A stretch of 64,000 bases of DNA from Pseudoneobacillus sp052180215 (GCF_052180215.1 NZ_CP197471.1:3672001-3736000); one strand, 5' to 3'. Counted from the first letter of the stretch, positions 16,537-25,727 are shown. Numbers and translations: made by a program. The notes: a model not told the origin generated them from the sequence alone.

Positions 16537-17472
16537 GTGGAAGAGAAAGTATATACCCCAGATGAAGTGGCACAAATTTTCCAAATTTCCAAACACACCG
16601 TTTATGAATTAATTAAACGCGGGGAACTGATAGCCTTTAAGATTGGCAATAAAATGCGAATTGAACAGCAGGAACTTGATCGCTTTAAAGAGCAACAGAA
16701 AGCCCCTGTCACGAAACAATCTTCCATTCAGAATGAAGCGGAAGGTCCATCTAATCCCCTAAGACTTGCTGGAAGTCATGATTTACTAGTTGAGCAGCTT
16801 ATTAAAATGGTTACACAAGAATCTAACTCGGTCCGTATTCAACCTACCTATATAGGAAGTTTAGAAGGATTAATGATGCTTTATCGGGGCCAGTGTGATA
16901 TTGCCGCTATACACCTATTAGACCCCTCTTCACAGGAATATAATTTACCTTTTATTCATCAGCTTTTTGTTCATGAAGACATCTCATTAATCAGACTAGC
17001 TTCCAGGGAACAAGGCTTTATTGTAGGAAAAGGCAATCCTAAAAAGATCAATACTTTCCATGATTTAACCAGAAAAGATATCCGGTTTGTCAATCGTCAA
17101 AAGGGTTCAGGAACTAGATTTTTATTTGATTCCTTTCTTGCTAAATTCGAAATTGCCCCCCAAGAGGTCATAGGCTATGAAAAAGAAGAATGGAATCATC
17201 TTTCAACTGCTTCCTATATCAGTAAAGGGACGGCAGATGTCACATTTGGAATTCAATCAGCAGCAGATCAGCTAGGACTTGATTTTATCCCCATCGCCAA
17301 GGAACAATTTGATTTAGTATTCAAATGGACGAAAGGTAACCGAAATGCTTTGCAGCAATTACTCGACATTCTCCAAGACCAAAACCTGCAGCAAGAGTTA
17401 AAACATCATGTTGGCTATTGTTTAAAGCAATTAGGGGAAATCATCTATCATTCTAATCTTAAGGAGACCTAA
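16537..17472 (+). CDS. Tungstate/molybdate-responsive regulator: excisionase-type HTH plus binding-protein domain
   Basis: A 311-residue protein with an N-terminal MerR/excisionase-like helix-turn-helix (VYTPDEVAQIFQISKHTVYE, residues 4-23, then an IGNKMRIEQQELDRF recognition and wing segment) joined to a PBP-like domain from about residue 70 (LRLAGSHDLLVEQLIKM; later KGSGTRFLFDSFL and STASYISKGTADVTFG). This fusion is typical of regulators beside molybdate or tungstate transporters; the second domain probably senses the oxyanion. Start is GTG at 16537 after AAAGGAGGTGG. The next gene, tupA, starts 5 bp after its stop, so regulator and transporter are one operon. Four iterons upstream suggest autoregulation. 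Confidence 0.85.
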   Translation: MEEKVYTPDEVAQIFQISKHTVYELIKRGELIAFKIGNKMRIEQQELDRFKEQQKAPVTKQSSIQNEAEGPSNPLRLAGSHDLLVEQLIKMVTQESNSVRIQPTYIGSLEGLMMLYRGQCDIAAIHLLDPSSQEYNLPFIHQLFVHEDISLIRLASREQGFIVGKGNPKKINTFHDLTRKDIRFVNRQKGSGTRFLFDSFLAKFEIAPQEVIGYEKEEWNHLSTASYISKGTADVTFGIQSAADQLGLDFIPIAKEQFDLVFKWTKGNRNALQQLLDILQDQNLQQELKHHVGYCLKQLGEIIYHSNLKET

Positions 17473-17476
17473 TTTT

Positions 17477-18358
17477 ATGAAACGTTTTTATCCAGCTCTT
17501 GCTATTATATTAACTCTATTTATTTTTACAGGATGTGGCCAGACTGAAACTACTGGTTCTAAATCTCAAGCAAACGAGAAACAATCTGATACAGAAAAAA
17601 CAGAGGTTGTGAATAAGGACTTAATTTTGGCGACAACTACTAGCACACAGGATAGTGGTCTACTAGATGTATTGGTTCCTATGTTTGAAGAAGAAAGTGG
17701 ATATAAAGTAAAAACGATTGCCGTTGGAACTGGACAAGCATTAGAAATGGGTGTAAAAGGGGAAGCAGATGTATTACTCGTTCATGCCCCAGCAGCGGAA
17801 CAAGAAATAGTGTATAGCGGTGATGCTATTAACCGTAAACGTGTGATGTACAACGATTTTGTTATTGTTGGACCAAACTCAGATCCGGCGGGAATTAAAG
17901 GGCTTGAAGTAAAGGAAGCATTCCAAAAAATAGCCGATAATAAAGGAACATTTATTTCTCGTGGGGATGATTCTGGAACGCATAAAAAGGAATTATCCAT
18001 TTGGAAAGGAATCAATCTCGATCCAAGTACGTTGGAAAATCGGATTGAGACTGGACAAGGTATGGGTGCTACTCTAAATGTAGCGGTGGAAAAACTAGGA
18101 TATGTATTAACAGATCGTGCTACTTATTTAGCACAACAAAAGAATCTTAAAGGCATGAGCATCCTTGTTGAAGGGGATGAGGATTTATTAAATATTTATC
18201 ATGTGATGCAGGTAAATCCTGAAAAGCATGATAAAGTGAATGCAGATGGAGCTAATGCATTTGTTGAATTTATGGTGAAAGATTCTACTCAGCAAGTCAT
18301 TGAGGATTTTGGTAAGGAAGAATATGGACAATCTTTATTTTTTAAATATACAGAATAG
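17477..18358 (+). CDS. tupA: Tungstate ABC transporter, binding lipoprotein
   Basis: A 293-residue solute-binding lipoprotein with lipobox FTGC (Cys20) and the diagnostic TupA motif TTTSTQDSG at residues 53-61, plus GTGQALEMGVKGEADVLLVH and SRGDDSGTHKKEL. TupA proteins bind tungstate with very high affinity and discriminate against molybdate; the TTTS motif marks the family. It is coupled to the regulator upstream and followed by the permease after 77 bp. A tungsten enzyme (AOR) is encoded 18 kb away, which supports tungstate as the substrate. Confidence 0.93.
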   Translation: MKRFYPALAIILTLFIFTGCGQTETTGSKSQANEKQSDTEKTEVVNKDLILATTTSTQDSGLLDVLVPMFEEESGYKVKTIAVGTGQALEMGVKGEADVLLVHAPAAEQEIVYSGDAINRKRVMYNDFVIVGPNSDPAGIKGLEVKEAFQKIADNKGTFISRGDDSGTHKKELSIWKGINLDPSTLENRIETGQGMGATLNVAVEKLGYVLTDRATYLAQQKNLKGMSILVEGDEDLLNIYHVMQVNPEKHDKVNADGANAFVEFMVKDSTQQVIEDFGKEEYGQSLFFKYTE

Positions 18359-18435
18359 AAATGTGCAAGTTTAATAGTTTTAAAAGGTAGTTATTAGAAA
18401 GCAGAGCTTAATGGGCAGAGGACTGGGAGGCAAGC

Positions 18436-19134
18436 ATGGATTTACTAATCGATGGTTTTATCAAAGCATGGGACATGATCATCTCCGGTGATAGTGAAAT
18501 TTTTCAAATCACTTGGTTAACGCTCAAGGTGTCAATGACAGCTATTATCTTAAGTATGTTAATCGGAATTCCTGTAGGAGTTGTATTAGGATTGGCCCAT
18601 TTTCCAGGTAGAAGTATTCTTCTTGTTTTCATTAATATCGGAATGGGCCTCCCTCCTGTTGTGGCTGGGTTATGGATTACCATCTTTCTTTGGCGTTCCG
18701 GACCTTTAGGCTGGTTATCATGGTTATATACCCCAAAAGCGATTATCATTGCTCAAATTTTAGTTTCTCTTCCCATCATTATTGGGTTAACAAGCTCTGC
18801 TTTTCAACAAATTGATTCAAAGTTTCTCTTACAACTAAAAGCTTTAGGGGCCACTAAATGGCAAGCTCTTGTTTTATTATTAAAAGAAACAAAGATTGCG
18901 ATTTTTGCAGCCGTTATGGCCGGATTGGGAAGAATTATGGCAGAAGTAGGTGCCGCCATGATGGTAGGGGGAAATATTCGTGGAGATACCCGAATTTTAA
19001 CGACCTCTATCGTGATGGAGGTTTCGAAAGGAAACTTCGATATTGCCTTAGCCCTTTCATTTATTCTCATGACATTGGCTTTTATGATTACCCTTATTTT
19101 GACACTTCTACAGCAAAGGAGGACAACTAAATGA
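18436..19134 (+). CDS. tupB: Tungstate ABC transporter, permease
   Basis: A 232-residue inner-membrane permease of the molybdate/tungstate type with five or six membrane segments and the EAA loop region LKALGATKWQALVLLLKE, followed by GLGRIMAEVGAAMMVGGN, typical of TupB/ModB. GGGAGG precedes the ATG. It overlaps the ATPase gene by 4 bp. Confidence 0.92.
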   Translation: MDLLIDGFIKAWDMIISGDSEIFQITWLTLKVSMTAIILSMLIGIPVGVVLGLAHFPGRSILLVFINIGMGLPPVVAGLWITIFLWRSGPLGWLSWLYTPKAIIIAQILVSLPIIIGLTSSAFQQIDSKFLLQLKALGATKWQALVLLLKETKIAIFAAVMAGLGRIMAEVGAAMMVGGNIRGDTRILTTSIVMEVSKGNFDIALALSFILMTLAFMITLILTLLQQRRTTK

Positions 19135-19877
19135 TTCCGATCTTAGAAATGGAAGGGGTCAAATATAATATCCGGGATAGGAAGATTTTGGATCTTCCAT
19201 CATTTGAGCTGTATGAAGGTGAATGGCTTGGAATTATGGGCCCAAACGGTGCAGGGAAAAGTACCTTTTTAAAGTTACTAGCTTTTCTTGAAAATCAAAG
19301 TGCAGGTTCGATTCGTTACCGTGGTGAAAAATGGACAGCCGCTTCTCTCCCACTTCCCTTAAGAAGAAGATTTTCGGTTGCTCTTCAACAGTCACTTTTG
19401 CTTCAAGGGACTGTATTCGAAAATGTAGCCATCGGGTTGAAATTACGCGGGGAGAAAAAAGCAGGTTTGAGCAATAAAGTCATGGAAATGTTGGAGTTAT
19501 TTGACATTCATCATCTCGCTAAAAAAAGTTCGAATCAATTGTCTGGCGGGGAAGCACAGCGTGTCAATTTAGCGCGAGCTCTTGTAACGGAGCCCGAAGT
19601 TCTTTTTCTTGATGAACCGTTCTCTGCTTTGGATTTTCCTACAAAGGTGAAACTAATTGAAGATTTTCAACGAATTATTGAATTGACAAGAACCACCACT
19701 GTACTGATTAGTCATGACTTACTTGAAATTCAATCGCTTTCGAAGCGCTTATTACTGTTAATGGATGGAGAAATGGCACAGGTTGGACCAACCAAACAGG
19801 TGATCCAAAACCCTAATCCACTAGTCGCAGAATTCCTGCAGCCATGGACCAAACATTTCCCTATTTTAACGCATTAA
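19131..19877 (+). CDS. tupC: Tungstate ABC transporter, ATPase
   Basis: A 248-residue ABC ATPase with Walker A GPNGAGKST (about residues 37-45), Q-loop LQQSLLL, signature LSGGEAQRVN, Walker B VLFLDEP and H-loop LISHD. The start lies in the ATGA overlap with tupB. The last codons run into a perfect 19-bp hairpin, so the 3' end carries a REP-like sequence; the final residues IL-T-H probably derive from it. Confidence 0.93.
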   Translation: MIPILEMEGVKYNIRDRKILDLPSFELYEGEWLGIMGPNGAGKSTFLKLLAFLENQSAGSIRYRGEKWTAASLPLPLRRRFSVALQQSLLLQGTVFENVAIGLKLRGEKKAGLSNKVMEMLELFDIHHLAKKSSNQLSGGEAQRVNLARALVTEPEVLFLDEPFSALDFPTKVKLIEDFQRIIELTRTTTVLISHDLLEIQSLSKRLLLLMDGEMAQVGPTKQVIQNPNPLVAEFLQPWTKHFPILTH

Positions 19878-19911
19878 CGCACCGGGGGTCTGACCCCCGG
19901 TGCGTTAATGC
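19871..19911. repeat. REP-like perfect hairpin at the tupC 3' end
   Basis: Arms GCATTAACGCACCGGGGGT and ACCCCCGGTGCGTTAATGC are perfectly complementary over 19 bp with a CTG loop. The GC-rich core contrasts with the AT-rich surroundings. The left arm includes the tupC stop codon. A T-run follows only after ten more bases, so it may act as a terminator but looks more like a mobile palindromic unit. Confidence 0.75.
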
Positions 19912-19935
19912 ATTAAATCGTTTTTTTATTATCCT

Positions 19936-20673
19936 CTATTGCTCAATTAAACTTAAAAATTGCTTGGTTCTCGCTTCTTTTGGATGGGTGAAGATTTGTT
20001 CAGGTGTTCCTCTTTCTACAATGACACCTTGATCTAAGAAAAGTACTTCGTCAGCTGCTTCCTTCGCAAATCTCATCTCATGTGTGACTACAACCATGGT
20101 CATACCTTCATTGGCCAAATCCTTCATGACCTTTAGGACTTCTCCAACAAGTTCTGGATCAAGAGCAGAAGTCGGTTCATCAAAAAGCATGACATTAGGT
20201 TCCATGGCTAACGCTCTAGCAATACCAACCCGTTGCTGTTGGCCACCAGATAGTTGGAATGGGTAATAATCTAATTTATCTCCTAAACCAACTTTTTGGA
20301 GTAAAGATTTTGCTTTGCTTAGTACTTGTTCCTTGTTTTCTTTTTTTACGGTAATAGGACCTTCCATTACATTTTCTAAGGCAGTCATATGAGGAAACAG
20401 ATTATAGCTTTGAAAGACCATTCCCGTTTGTCTGCGAAAAGAAGCAACCTGTTTCTTTGTGATTGAATTAGAAAAGTCTAATTTTTCATCCCCAATTGAA
20501 ATGACACCATCGCTCGGTGTTTCCAAGGCATTTAGGCAGCGTAAGAAAGTCGTTTTTCCAGACCCGGAAGGACCAATTAACACAATAACCTTTCCTTTCC
20601 CAACTTCTAAATCAATTCCTTTTAATACTTCGAGCTGATTGAATTTTTTTTTCAAACCTTTTACTGAAATCAT
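19936..20673 (-). CDS. tcyC: Cystine-type amino acid ABC transporter ATPase
   Basis: A 245-residue polar amino acid ABC ATPase with Walker A GPSGSGKTT, Q-loop FQSYNLFPH, signature LSGGQQQRVG, Walker B VMLFDEPTSALDPELV and H-loop VVTHEM. It is the third gene of a binding protein-permease-ATPase operon. The permease and binding protein match the TcyB and TcyA patterns of B. subtilis, so L-cystine is the likely substrate; other polar amino acids cannot be excluded. Confidence 0.88.
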   Translation of the reverse strand: MISVKGLKKKFNQLEVLKGIDLEVGKGKVIVLIGPSGSGKTTFLRCLNALETPSDGVISIGDEKLDFSNSITKKQVASFRRQTGMVFQSYNLFPHMTALENVMEGPITVKKENKEQVLSKAKSLLQKVGLGDKLDYYPFQLSGGQQQRVGIARALAMEPNVMLFDEPTSALDPELVGEVLKVMKDLANEGMTMVVVTHEMRFAKEAADEVLFLDQGVIVERGTPEQIFTHPKEARTKQFLSLIEQ

Positions 20674-20685
20674 GCCATCGCCCCC

Positions 20686-21387
20686 TTATCTTGTAATATA
20701 ACGGTCCATCTTCTTTTCTAATCGTTGTTGGATGATAGAAAGGAAGAAACAAATCACCCAGTAAATAAGGGCAGCTTCGGAATAAAGTAATAATACCTCA
20801 TAAGTCGTTGCAACAATCTCCTGTGCCTTTCTAAACATCTCTGTTACAAGAATCGCTGAAGCCAGGGAGGTATCTTTTACTAGGCCAATAAAGGTATTGG
20901 ATAACGGTGGTATTGAAACACGATAAGCTTGCGGTAAAATGATTCGCTTTAAGTTTTGCCAATAGGACATCCCAAGTGAAGAGCCCGCTTCCCATTGTCC
21001 TTTAGGAATGGAAAGAATAGCGGCGCGAATAATTTCCGAAGCATATGCCCCTACATTTAATGAAAAACCAATAACGGCAGCTGGAAAAGGGTCTAACATG
21101 ACTCCGATATTCGGTAATCCATAAAAAATAATATAAAGCTGAACAAGTAGTGGAGTACCACGAATAGCTGAAATATAAAAACGAGCAATACCTTGAAAAA
21201 TTCTCACACTTGAAATTCTAGCTAATGCAGTGAGGATAGCTAAAATAATCCCAATAATAAATGTAATAATGGCAAGTGGAAATGTATAAAAAAGAGCTCC
21301 CTTCACCAAAGGAAGAAGGGAACTTTCTGCTATGGAAATAAGTCTTTCCATTCTTTCTGGATTAGCAAAAATACTACTTAAGTACAT
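20686..21387 (-). CDS. tcyB: Cystine-type amino acid ABC transporter permease
   Basis: A permease of the HisM/GlnP class with the EAA segment EIIRAAILSIPKGQWEAGSS and IRGTPLLVQLYIIFYGLPN, both very close to TcyB as I recall it. About 233 residues. The frame is open from a TTG at 21396; I use the ATG at 21387, which still overlaps the binding-protein gene by 14 bp, and an ATG at 21351 is also possible because no clear RBS decides. It works in the membrane with the ATPase downstream. Confidence 0.86.
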   Translation of the reverse strand: MYLSSIFANPERMERLISIAESSLLPLVKGALFYTFPLAIITFIIGIILAILTALARISSVRIFQGIARFYISAIRGTPLLVQLYIIFYGLPNIGVMLDPFPAAVIGFSLNVGAYASEIIRAAILSIPKGQWEAGSSLGMSYWQNLKRIILPQAYRVSIPPLSNTFIGLVKDTSLASAILVTEMFRKAQEIVATTYEVLLLYSEAALIYWVICFFLSIIQQRLEKKMDRYITR

Positions 21388-22219
21388 CTTCGCCAAACCA
21401 TTTCTTAGAGATTTCTAGGTAAGTGCCATCATCAATCATAGCTTGTAATGCTTTATTCACTTCAGTTACAAGCGTATCACTGCCTTTTCGGAACATAAAT
21501 CCGCTTTGAGATGCATCATCAGCTGTTGCAACGATTTTGACTGGAGCATCAGGCTTTTGCTTTTTGAAATCTAAAAAGGATAATTTATCATTGATGGTTG
21601 TATCCGCACGTTTTGTAGCAAGTAGCTCGATAGCTTGGTTAAAGCCTTCTACACCGACAATTTCGGCTCCAAATGATTTTGCTATATCCGCATAGTTACT
21701 TGTCATTGATTGAGCTGATTTTTTACCCTTTAAATCTTCAAATGCCTTAATGTCATTATTATCTTCATTAACAATAAGGACCCCAGCTGACGTGATATAT
21801 CCATTAGAGAAATCATATTTTTCTAGGCGATCTGGACGAATTCCTACTTGGTTGGCAATCATGTCAAAACGTTTTGCATCTAATCCAGCAAACATGGCAT
21901 CCCATTGTGTTTCCATAAATACCGGTTCAACATCAAGACGCTTAGCAATTTCCTTCGCCATTTCCACGTCAAAACCTGTTAACTCACCTTTTTCATCGTG
22001 GAACGTAAACGGTGCGTAGGTTCCTTCTGTACCTATTAACAATTTACCTTCTTCTTTTACTTTTGCTAATAAATCTTGATCTGCTGCTTTGCTAGCACCA
22101 TTTGTATTTTCTTCTGTTTTATTATTTTCATTGCTCTCTTGTTTTTCAGAAGTTCCGCACCCAGCAAGGAGAAACATCATACTAAAGAACAGAGCAAACA
22201 TAATCGTTAATTTTTTCAT
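21374..22219 (-). CDS. tcyA: Cystine-binding lipoprotein (TcyA-like)
   Basis: A 281-residue extracellular binding lipoprotein with lipobox LLAGC (Cys about residue 21), an Asn/Glu-rich linker and the class-3 binding fold (GTEGTYAPFTFHDEKGELTG, then FDVEMAKEIAKRLDV, and ANQVGIRPDRLEKYDFS). These segments are those of TcyA-type cystine receptors. A clean sigma-A promoter lies at 22263-22291 and a GGAATT-containing site that resembles a CymR target overlaps the expected transcript start. It is the first gene of the three-gene operon. Confidence 0.86.
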   Translation of the reverse strand: MKKLTIMFALFFSMMFLLAGCGTSEKQESNENNKTEENTNGASKAADQDLLAKVKEEGKLLIGTEGTYAPFTFHDEKGELTGFDVEMAKEIAKRLDVEPVFMETQWDAMFAGLDAKRFDMIANQVGIRPDRLEKYDFSNGYITSAGVLIVNEDNNDIKAFEDLKGKKSAQSMTSNYADIAKSFGAEIVGVEGFNQAIELLATKRADTTINDKLSFLDFKKQKPDAPVKIVATADDASQSGFMFRKGSDTLVTEVNKALQAMIDDGTYLEISKKWFGEDVLK

Positions 22220-22233
22220 TTTTTAAACCTCAC

Positions 22234-22260
22234 AATTCCTATATATTTTGTCGGCATTAA
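22234..22260 (-). promoter_or_regulatory. Possible CymR site upstream of tcyA
   Basis: Read on the minus strand, TTAATGCCGACA leads through an A/T stretch to GGAATT, which is the layout I recall for CymR sites that repress cystine uptake genes. It lies between the -10 of the promoter and the start codon. I am not certain of the exact consensus. Confidence 0.3.
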
Positions 22261-22262
22261 CT

Positions 22263-22291
22263 ATCATATTACAGGTCACTATATCTGTCAA
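22263..22291 (-). promoter_or_regulatory. Sigma-A promoter of tcyABC
   Basis: On the minus strand TTGACA (22286-22291) and TATGAT (22263-22268) are separated by 17 bp. Confidence 0.8.
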
Positions 22292-22444
22292 AAGAAAAAT
22301 TTTATTTTTAAGTGGATATTTGTTCACTTTCTTACTTACATGTATTTCTCACAAATTTAATGACTTTTTATAATCTATATCACTTCTTAACAGTTAGGTT
22401 TCTGCTAGTATGATGTTGTTAACCTATTGCTAAAGGATGGATTG

Positions 22445-22705
22445 ATGATGTTCAAAACGATAATGAATTATAAAAATAGACAAATCATCATAAATGAATA
22501 TATGGATGAGGAATTATTCAAGCGTAATGGATTCTTTTTTAAAGAAATAATCATTACTGATCATAAAATGTATGTTTATAAAGATGAACAGTTACTTTAT
22601 GAATTAGCAATACCTAACCGTTTACATTTTCGGAAGGATGGGAGCTTTCCTAATTATTTTGTGATGGAATGGGAAACTTTTCGAACTGAAATTTATTTTC
22701 CATAA
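22445..22705 (+). CDS. Small protein of unknown function
   Basis: An 86-residue cytoplasmic protein rich in aromatic and charged residues (MMFKTIMNYKNRQ at the start, WETFRTEIYFP at the end). I do not recognise a family. AAAGGATGG before the ATG and the close downstream membrane gene, whose RBS overlaps this stop, make it a real gene and part of a two-gene operon. It has no signal peptide or membrane segment; the pattern of short beta-strand-like stretches suggests a small beta fold. Confidence 0.6.
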   Translation: MMFKTIMNYKNRQIIINEYMDEELFKRNGFFFKEIIITDHKMYVYKDEQLLYELAIPNRLHFRKDGSFPNYFVMEWETFRTEIYFP

Positions 22706-22717
22706 GGGGCGATGATT

Positions 22718-23206
22718 ATGGTCATCATATGGCTAGCAGTAAATGTATTATTGATTATTGGAATGGTTACTTGGAGCTTTCTTCAAGAGACAAACGGGTT
22801 TGGTTTACAAATTGCTACTTTGTTTTCTCAGGCAGCGGTTATTTTGGTTTTATTTAATATCAATATGTACTTTATTTTTCTTCTCATTCGGAAGAGTACA
22901 AAACGTAAAACGAAACTAACCTTGGCAAAAGCATCGCGTACCATCATGAAATATCACATTCCCATTGCGATTACAGCCACAAGCTTGATTATTTTACATA
23001 TAACTTTTATCTTAATGAACATATCCTTTGACACATCCAGTATAAAAATGTGGTTCGGCCTTATTGCCGCTTGCTGTTTGGTCTTCACTTTATTTGCTGG
23101 TTATTTGAGAAAACGAAGAGCGAGCGGTCATCGCCGAAAATTTCATATCATCACGGCCTTTATATTTCTTACCTTTGTGTTACTTCATATTTTCAGCCAA
23201 TCATAA
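22718..23206 (+). CDS. Four-helix membrane protein with conserved-type histidines
   Basis: About 162 residues with four membrane segments (about residues 4-20, 38-58, 82-104 and 112-130) and a fifth near the C-terminus. Histidines lie at helix positions in segments three and five (KYHIP, ILHIT, KFHIIT, LLHIF), an arrangement like that of small cytochrome b561 or ferric-reductase-like proteins, so haem binding is possible but unproven. I use the ATG at 22718, eight bases after AAGGGG; an ATG at 22712 is too close. It follows the small gene upstream by 12 bp. Confidence 0.6.
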   Translation: MVIIWLAVNVLLIIGMVTWSFLQETNGFGLQIATLFSQAAVILVLFNINMYFIFLLIRKSTKRKTKLTLAKASRTIMKYHIPIAITATSLIILHITFILMNISFDTSSIKMWFGLIAACCLVFTLFAGYLRKRRASGHRRKFHIITAFIFLTFVLLHIFSQS

Positions 23207-23321
23207 TCGATTTATGAACGAAAAATAGTCCAAGCTCCATATAAGCAAATTTTATATAGTTTGTGATAAAATAAACCTATAGAATGCCTATAGGATATGT
23301 CATATTAAGCGGAGGGGATAT

Positions 23322-24215
23322 ATGAATCAGATACAAGAACAATTACTAGCTCAAACGAAACATAAAGGCTTATCAAAGAAGAAATTAGCTCAAAGAATTT
23401 TCTTTATCATCCTCGGAGCAGCTCTCATGGGGGTTGGGATTGAGGAGTTTTTAGTACAAAATAATATTTTAGATGGTGGAATTGTTGGTGTTTCCATTAT
23501 CCTATCTCATCTCACCGGTATAAAACTCGGTATTTTCATCTTCATCCTCAATATTCCTTTTCTCTATATCGGATACAAACAAATAGGTAAAACGTTTGCC
23601 TTCTCCACCCTTTTAGGTATTGCTGTCTTATCAATCACAACTATATTATTGCATGATGTTCCCGTATTTACTGAGGACCTTTTATTAGCAACCGTCTTTG
23701 GAGGTATAACCCTTGGAGCAGGAGTAGGGATCGTCATTCGTTATGGTGGATCACTAGATGGTACGGAAATTATGGCCATTCTTTTAGATAAAAAACTGCC
23801 TTTTTCCGTCGGCGAAATTATTATGATTTTTAATGTTGTTATTTTTACCATTGCTGGTTTTGTCTTTGGTTGGGATCGTGCCATGTACTCTTTATTAACG
23901 TACTTTATTGCTTTTAAGACCATTGATATCGTCATAGCTGGACTCGATGAATCTAAATCAGCCTGGATTATTAGTGAACATTATAAAGAAATTGGAGATG
24001 CTATTCTGGCAAGACTTGGACGAGGAGTCACTTACCTAAATGGTGAAGGGGCGTATACTGGTGATGATAAAAAAGTTATCTTCTGTGTCATTACTCGATT
24101 AGAAGAAGCAAAATTAAAATCCCTTGTCGAAGACATTGACCCATCTGCTTTTTTAGCAGTTGCTGCGATATCAGAGGTTCGTGGTGGTCGATTTAAGAAG
24201 AAAGCGATTCATTAA
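23322..24215 (+). CDS. YitT family membrane protein (DUF161 plus DUF2179)
   Basis: A 297-residue protein with five or six membrane segments (DUF161/YitT, with FLVQNNILDGGIVGVSIILS and RYGGSLDGTEIMA as family marks) followed by a cytoplasmic DUF2179 domain from about residue 215 (LARLGRGVTYLNGEGAYTG). The role of the family is not settled. GGAGGGG lies before the ATG. The gene is monocistronic and is followed by a palindromic repeat element instead of a plain terminator. Confidence 0.85.
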   Translation: MNQIQEQLLAQTKHKGLSKKKLAQRIFFIILGAALMGVGIEEFLVQNNILDGGIVGVSIILSHLTGIKLGIFIFILNIPFLYIGYKQIGKTFAFSTLLGIAVLSITTILLHDVPVFTEDLLLATVFGGITLGAGVGIVIRYGGSLDGTEIMAILLDKKLPFSVGEIIMIFNVVIFTIAGFVFGWDRAMYSLLTYFIAFKTIDIVIAGLDESKSAWIISEHYKEIGDAILARLGRGVTYLNGEGAYTGDDKKVIFCVITRLEEAKLKSLVEDIDPSAFLAVAAISEVRGGRFKKKAIH

Positions 24216-24220
24216 AAACA

Positions 24221-24410
24221 AAAAGCGCAAGCGCCTTGAATAAGGAAAAAAGAAGTTCATTTTTTCCCAGCCCCGACAAGCAAATGTTCTCTAGTGTAAG
24301 AAGTCTGAACTTCGACTTCTTACACTAGAGGTTATTTGACCTCGAGGGGCTAGGAAGGAAGAAATGAAGTACTTTCTTCCCTGCTGGAGCTGGATTACGA
24401 AAAACTCCGT
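24221..24410. repeat. Large palindromic intergenic repeat, copy 1
   Basis: The element begins AAAGCGCAAGCGCC and ends near TGGAGCTGGATTACG. Its core hairpin has a perfect 17-bp stem, CTCTAGTGTAAGAAGTC (24289-24305) with GACTTCTTACACTAGAG (24314-24330). AGCCCC and GGGGCT form an outer stem, and two further arms of about 24 bp (near 24243-24268 and 24353-24382) are imperfect reverse complements. A related copy lies at 45889-46033 and a tail fragment at 14221-14253. Confidence 0.8.
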
Positions 24411-24454
24411 CTAAATATATCCACAAAGTTAAATTTAATAAATTCCTAAAGAAT

Positions 24455-24491
24455 CAAAAAAAACAGACATAGCCTTTTCAGGTATATGTCT
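24455..24491 (-). terminator. Terminator of the D-B-B-A-C germination operon
   Basis: On the minus strand, AGACATA and TATGTCT arms are followed by G and eight T. Confidence 0.75.
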
Positions 24492-24508
24492 ATTTTTTTT
24501 GCATTCCA

Positions 24509-25726
24509 CTACTCTGCTCTTTCTTTATATTTTTCTAGGTCAGTAAGAAAACTCTTATTTCTGATGCCGGAGCGTCTTAAAAAGATATTTGCTTTTACGG
24601 TTAAAGATGCTTCACTAAAATATTGATCCCAATCATACTTAATTTTTTTAAATTCTTTATGATTGGAGCGATTTAAAGTATCACCAAAACCAAAAATGTC
24701 CACTTTATATTTTTCTTGAGTTTTCGTTATGGTTTCCTTAATATTTTTTTCAATGAATTTTTCTGTTAATTTTTCGTATTTATTGAACGTGTCAATCTTG
24801 TCTAATGGGTCTGTACATTGTGTTCCAACAAGGTCTGCTTCCCCAATTACATTTACCACTAATTCGGCCTTACCATTTTTAAACTCTGTTTCTTTTTTAG
24901 TAGAAGTTGAGATCACTTTTATATCAATAAACTTATCTTTCTCTTCATTACAAGGAACACTTAATTCTGTCTGTTCAAGATCCTCTGTCCATAAATAGCT
25001 GCGAGCATCCTCTAGAGACAGAAATCCAACTAACTTATCAAAATTAAACACGGCTAAACCATCAAATTCAATTAATGCATCTAAATCTATTTTTTTATTA
25101 TTTTCAACACTGGATCCTTTTTCTGGATCTCCTTTTACTTTTACAGCGGCAGCTACTGCATGTTTGCCTTCTAAAATTAAAGTAGTAATAAAATCTGTTA
25201 ATCGAATTCCAGGATCTCCTCCCCACTCATTATGCAGAGCTTGTGCTTGGTCATGGATTTTTAACGAGGGATCTTTTTGAATAGGGTAGGTTATTTTTAA
25301 AATATCTTGAGCTTCTCCCTCTCTTGCAATAAGGATGTTAAAGTCATTTCTAAATTCACCGCTTCGTTCAAGAAAATCTAAAAATTCTAGTAAACCTTCT
25401 CTTGCCACTGCTTCGTCAATAACTAGTACCCGTGTATGAGAATAGATTAACTTTCTAGATACACCTACATTCATCTTTTGCGATAGCTCTGAGACCGAAT
25501 CCCCCTCTAAGGAATAGGAAACAGAAGGGGTATTGCCCATCGCACTTGTTTTCGATTGTTCGGCAGAGTTTATGGCACTCACGGTTACTTTATATCTGGC
25601 ATTTTCCCCTTTTTCAATCGTAATTCCTGAAACGATCGCAATTTCATTTAATTCGACCTTATCCCAACATCCTGATAGAAGAAAAGTCACAGCAAATAAG
25701 GGTAATAAGAAAATTCGCTTAACCAT
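24509..25726 (-). CDS. Spore germinant receptor subunit C lipoprotein, second operon
   Basis: A 405-residue Ger(x)C lipoprotein with lipobox LSGC (Cys about residue 20) and the classic start of the mature protein, CWDKVELNEIAIVSGITIEK. It is the last gene of a five-gene germination operon; the A-subunit stop is 1 bp away. The body is longer than in the first operon's C subunit, within the family's range. Confidence 0.92.
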   Translation of the reverse strand: MVKRIFLLPLFAVTFLLSGCWDKVELNEIAIVSGITIEKGENARYKVTVSAINSAEQSKTSAMGNTPSVSYSLEGDSVSELSQKMNVGVSRKLIYSHTRVLVIDEAVAREGLLEFLDFLERSGEFRNDFNILIAREGEAQDILKITYPIQKDPSLKIHDQAQALHNEWGGDPGIRLTDFITTLILEGKHAVAAAVKVKGDPEKGSSVENNKKIDLDALIEFDGLAVFNFDKLVGFLSLEDARSYLWTEDLEQTELSVPCNEEKDKFIDIKVISTSTKKETEFKNGKAELVVNVIGEADLVGTQCTDPLDKIDTFNKYEKLTEKFIEKNIKETITKTQEKYKVDIFGFGDTLNRSNHKEFKKIKYDWDQYFSEASLTVKANIFLRRSGIRNKSFLTDLEKYKERAE

Positions 25727-25727
25727 T

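Noticed and set aside
22220..22420. S-box riboswitch or T-box for the cystine operon
   Set aside because: The leader after the promoter is only about 40 nt and shows no such structure.
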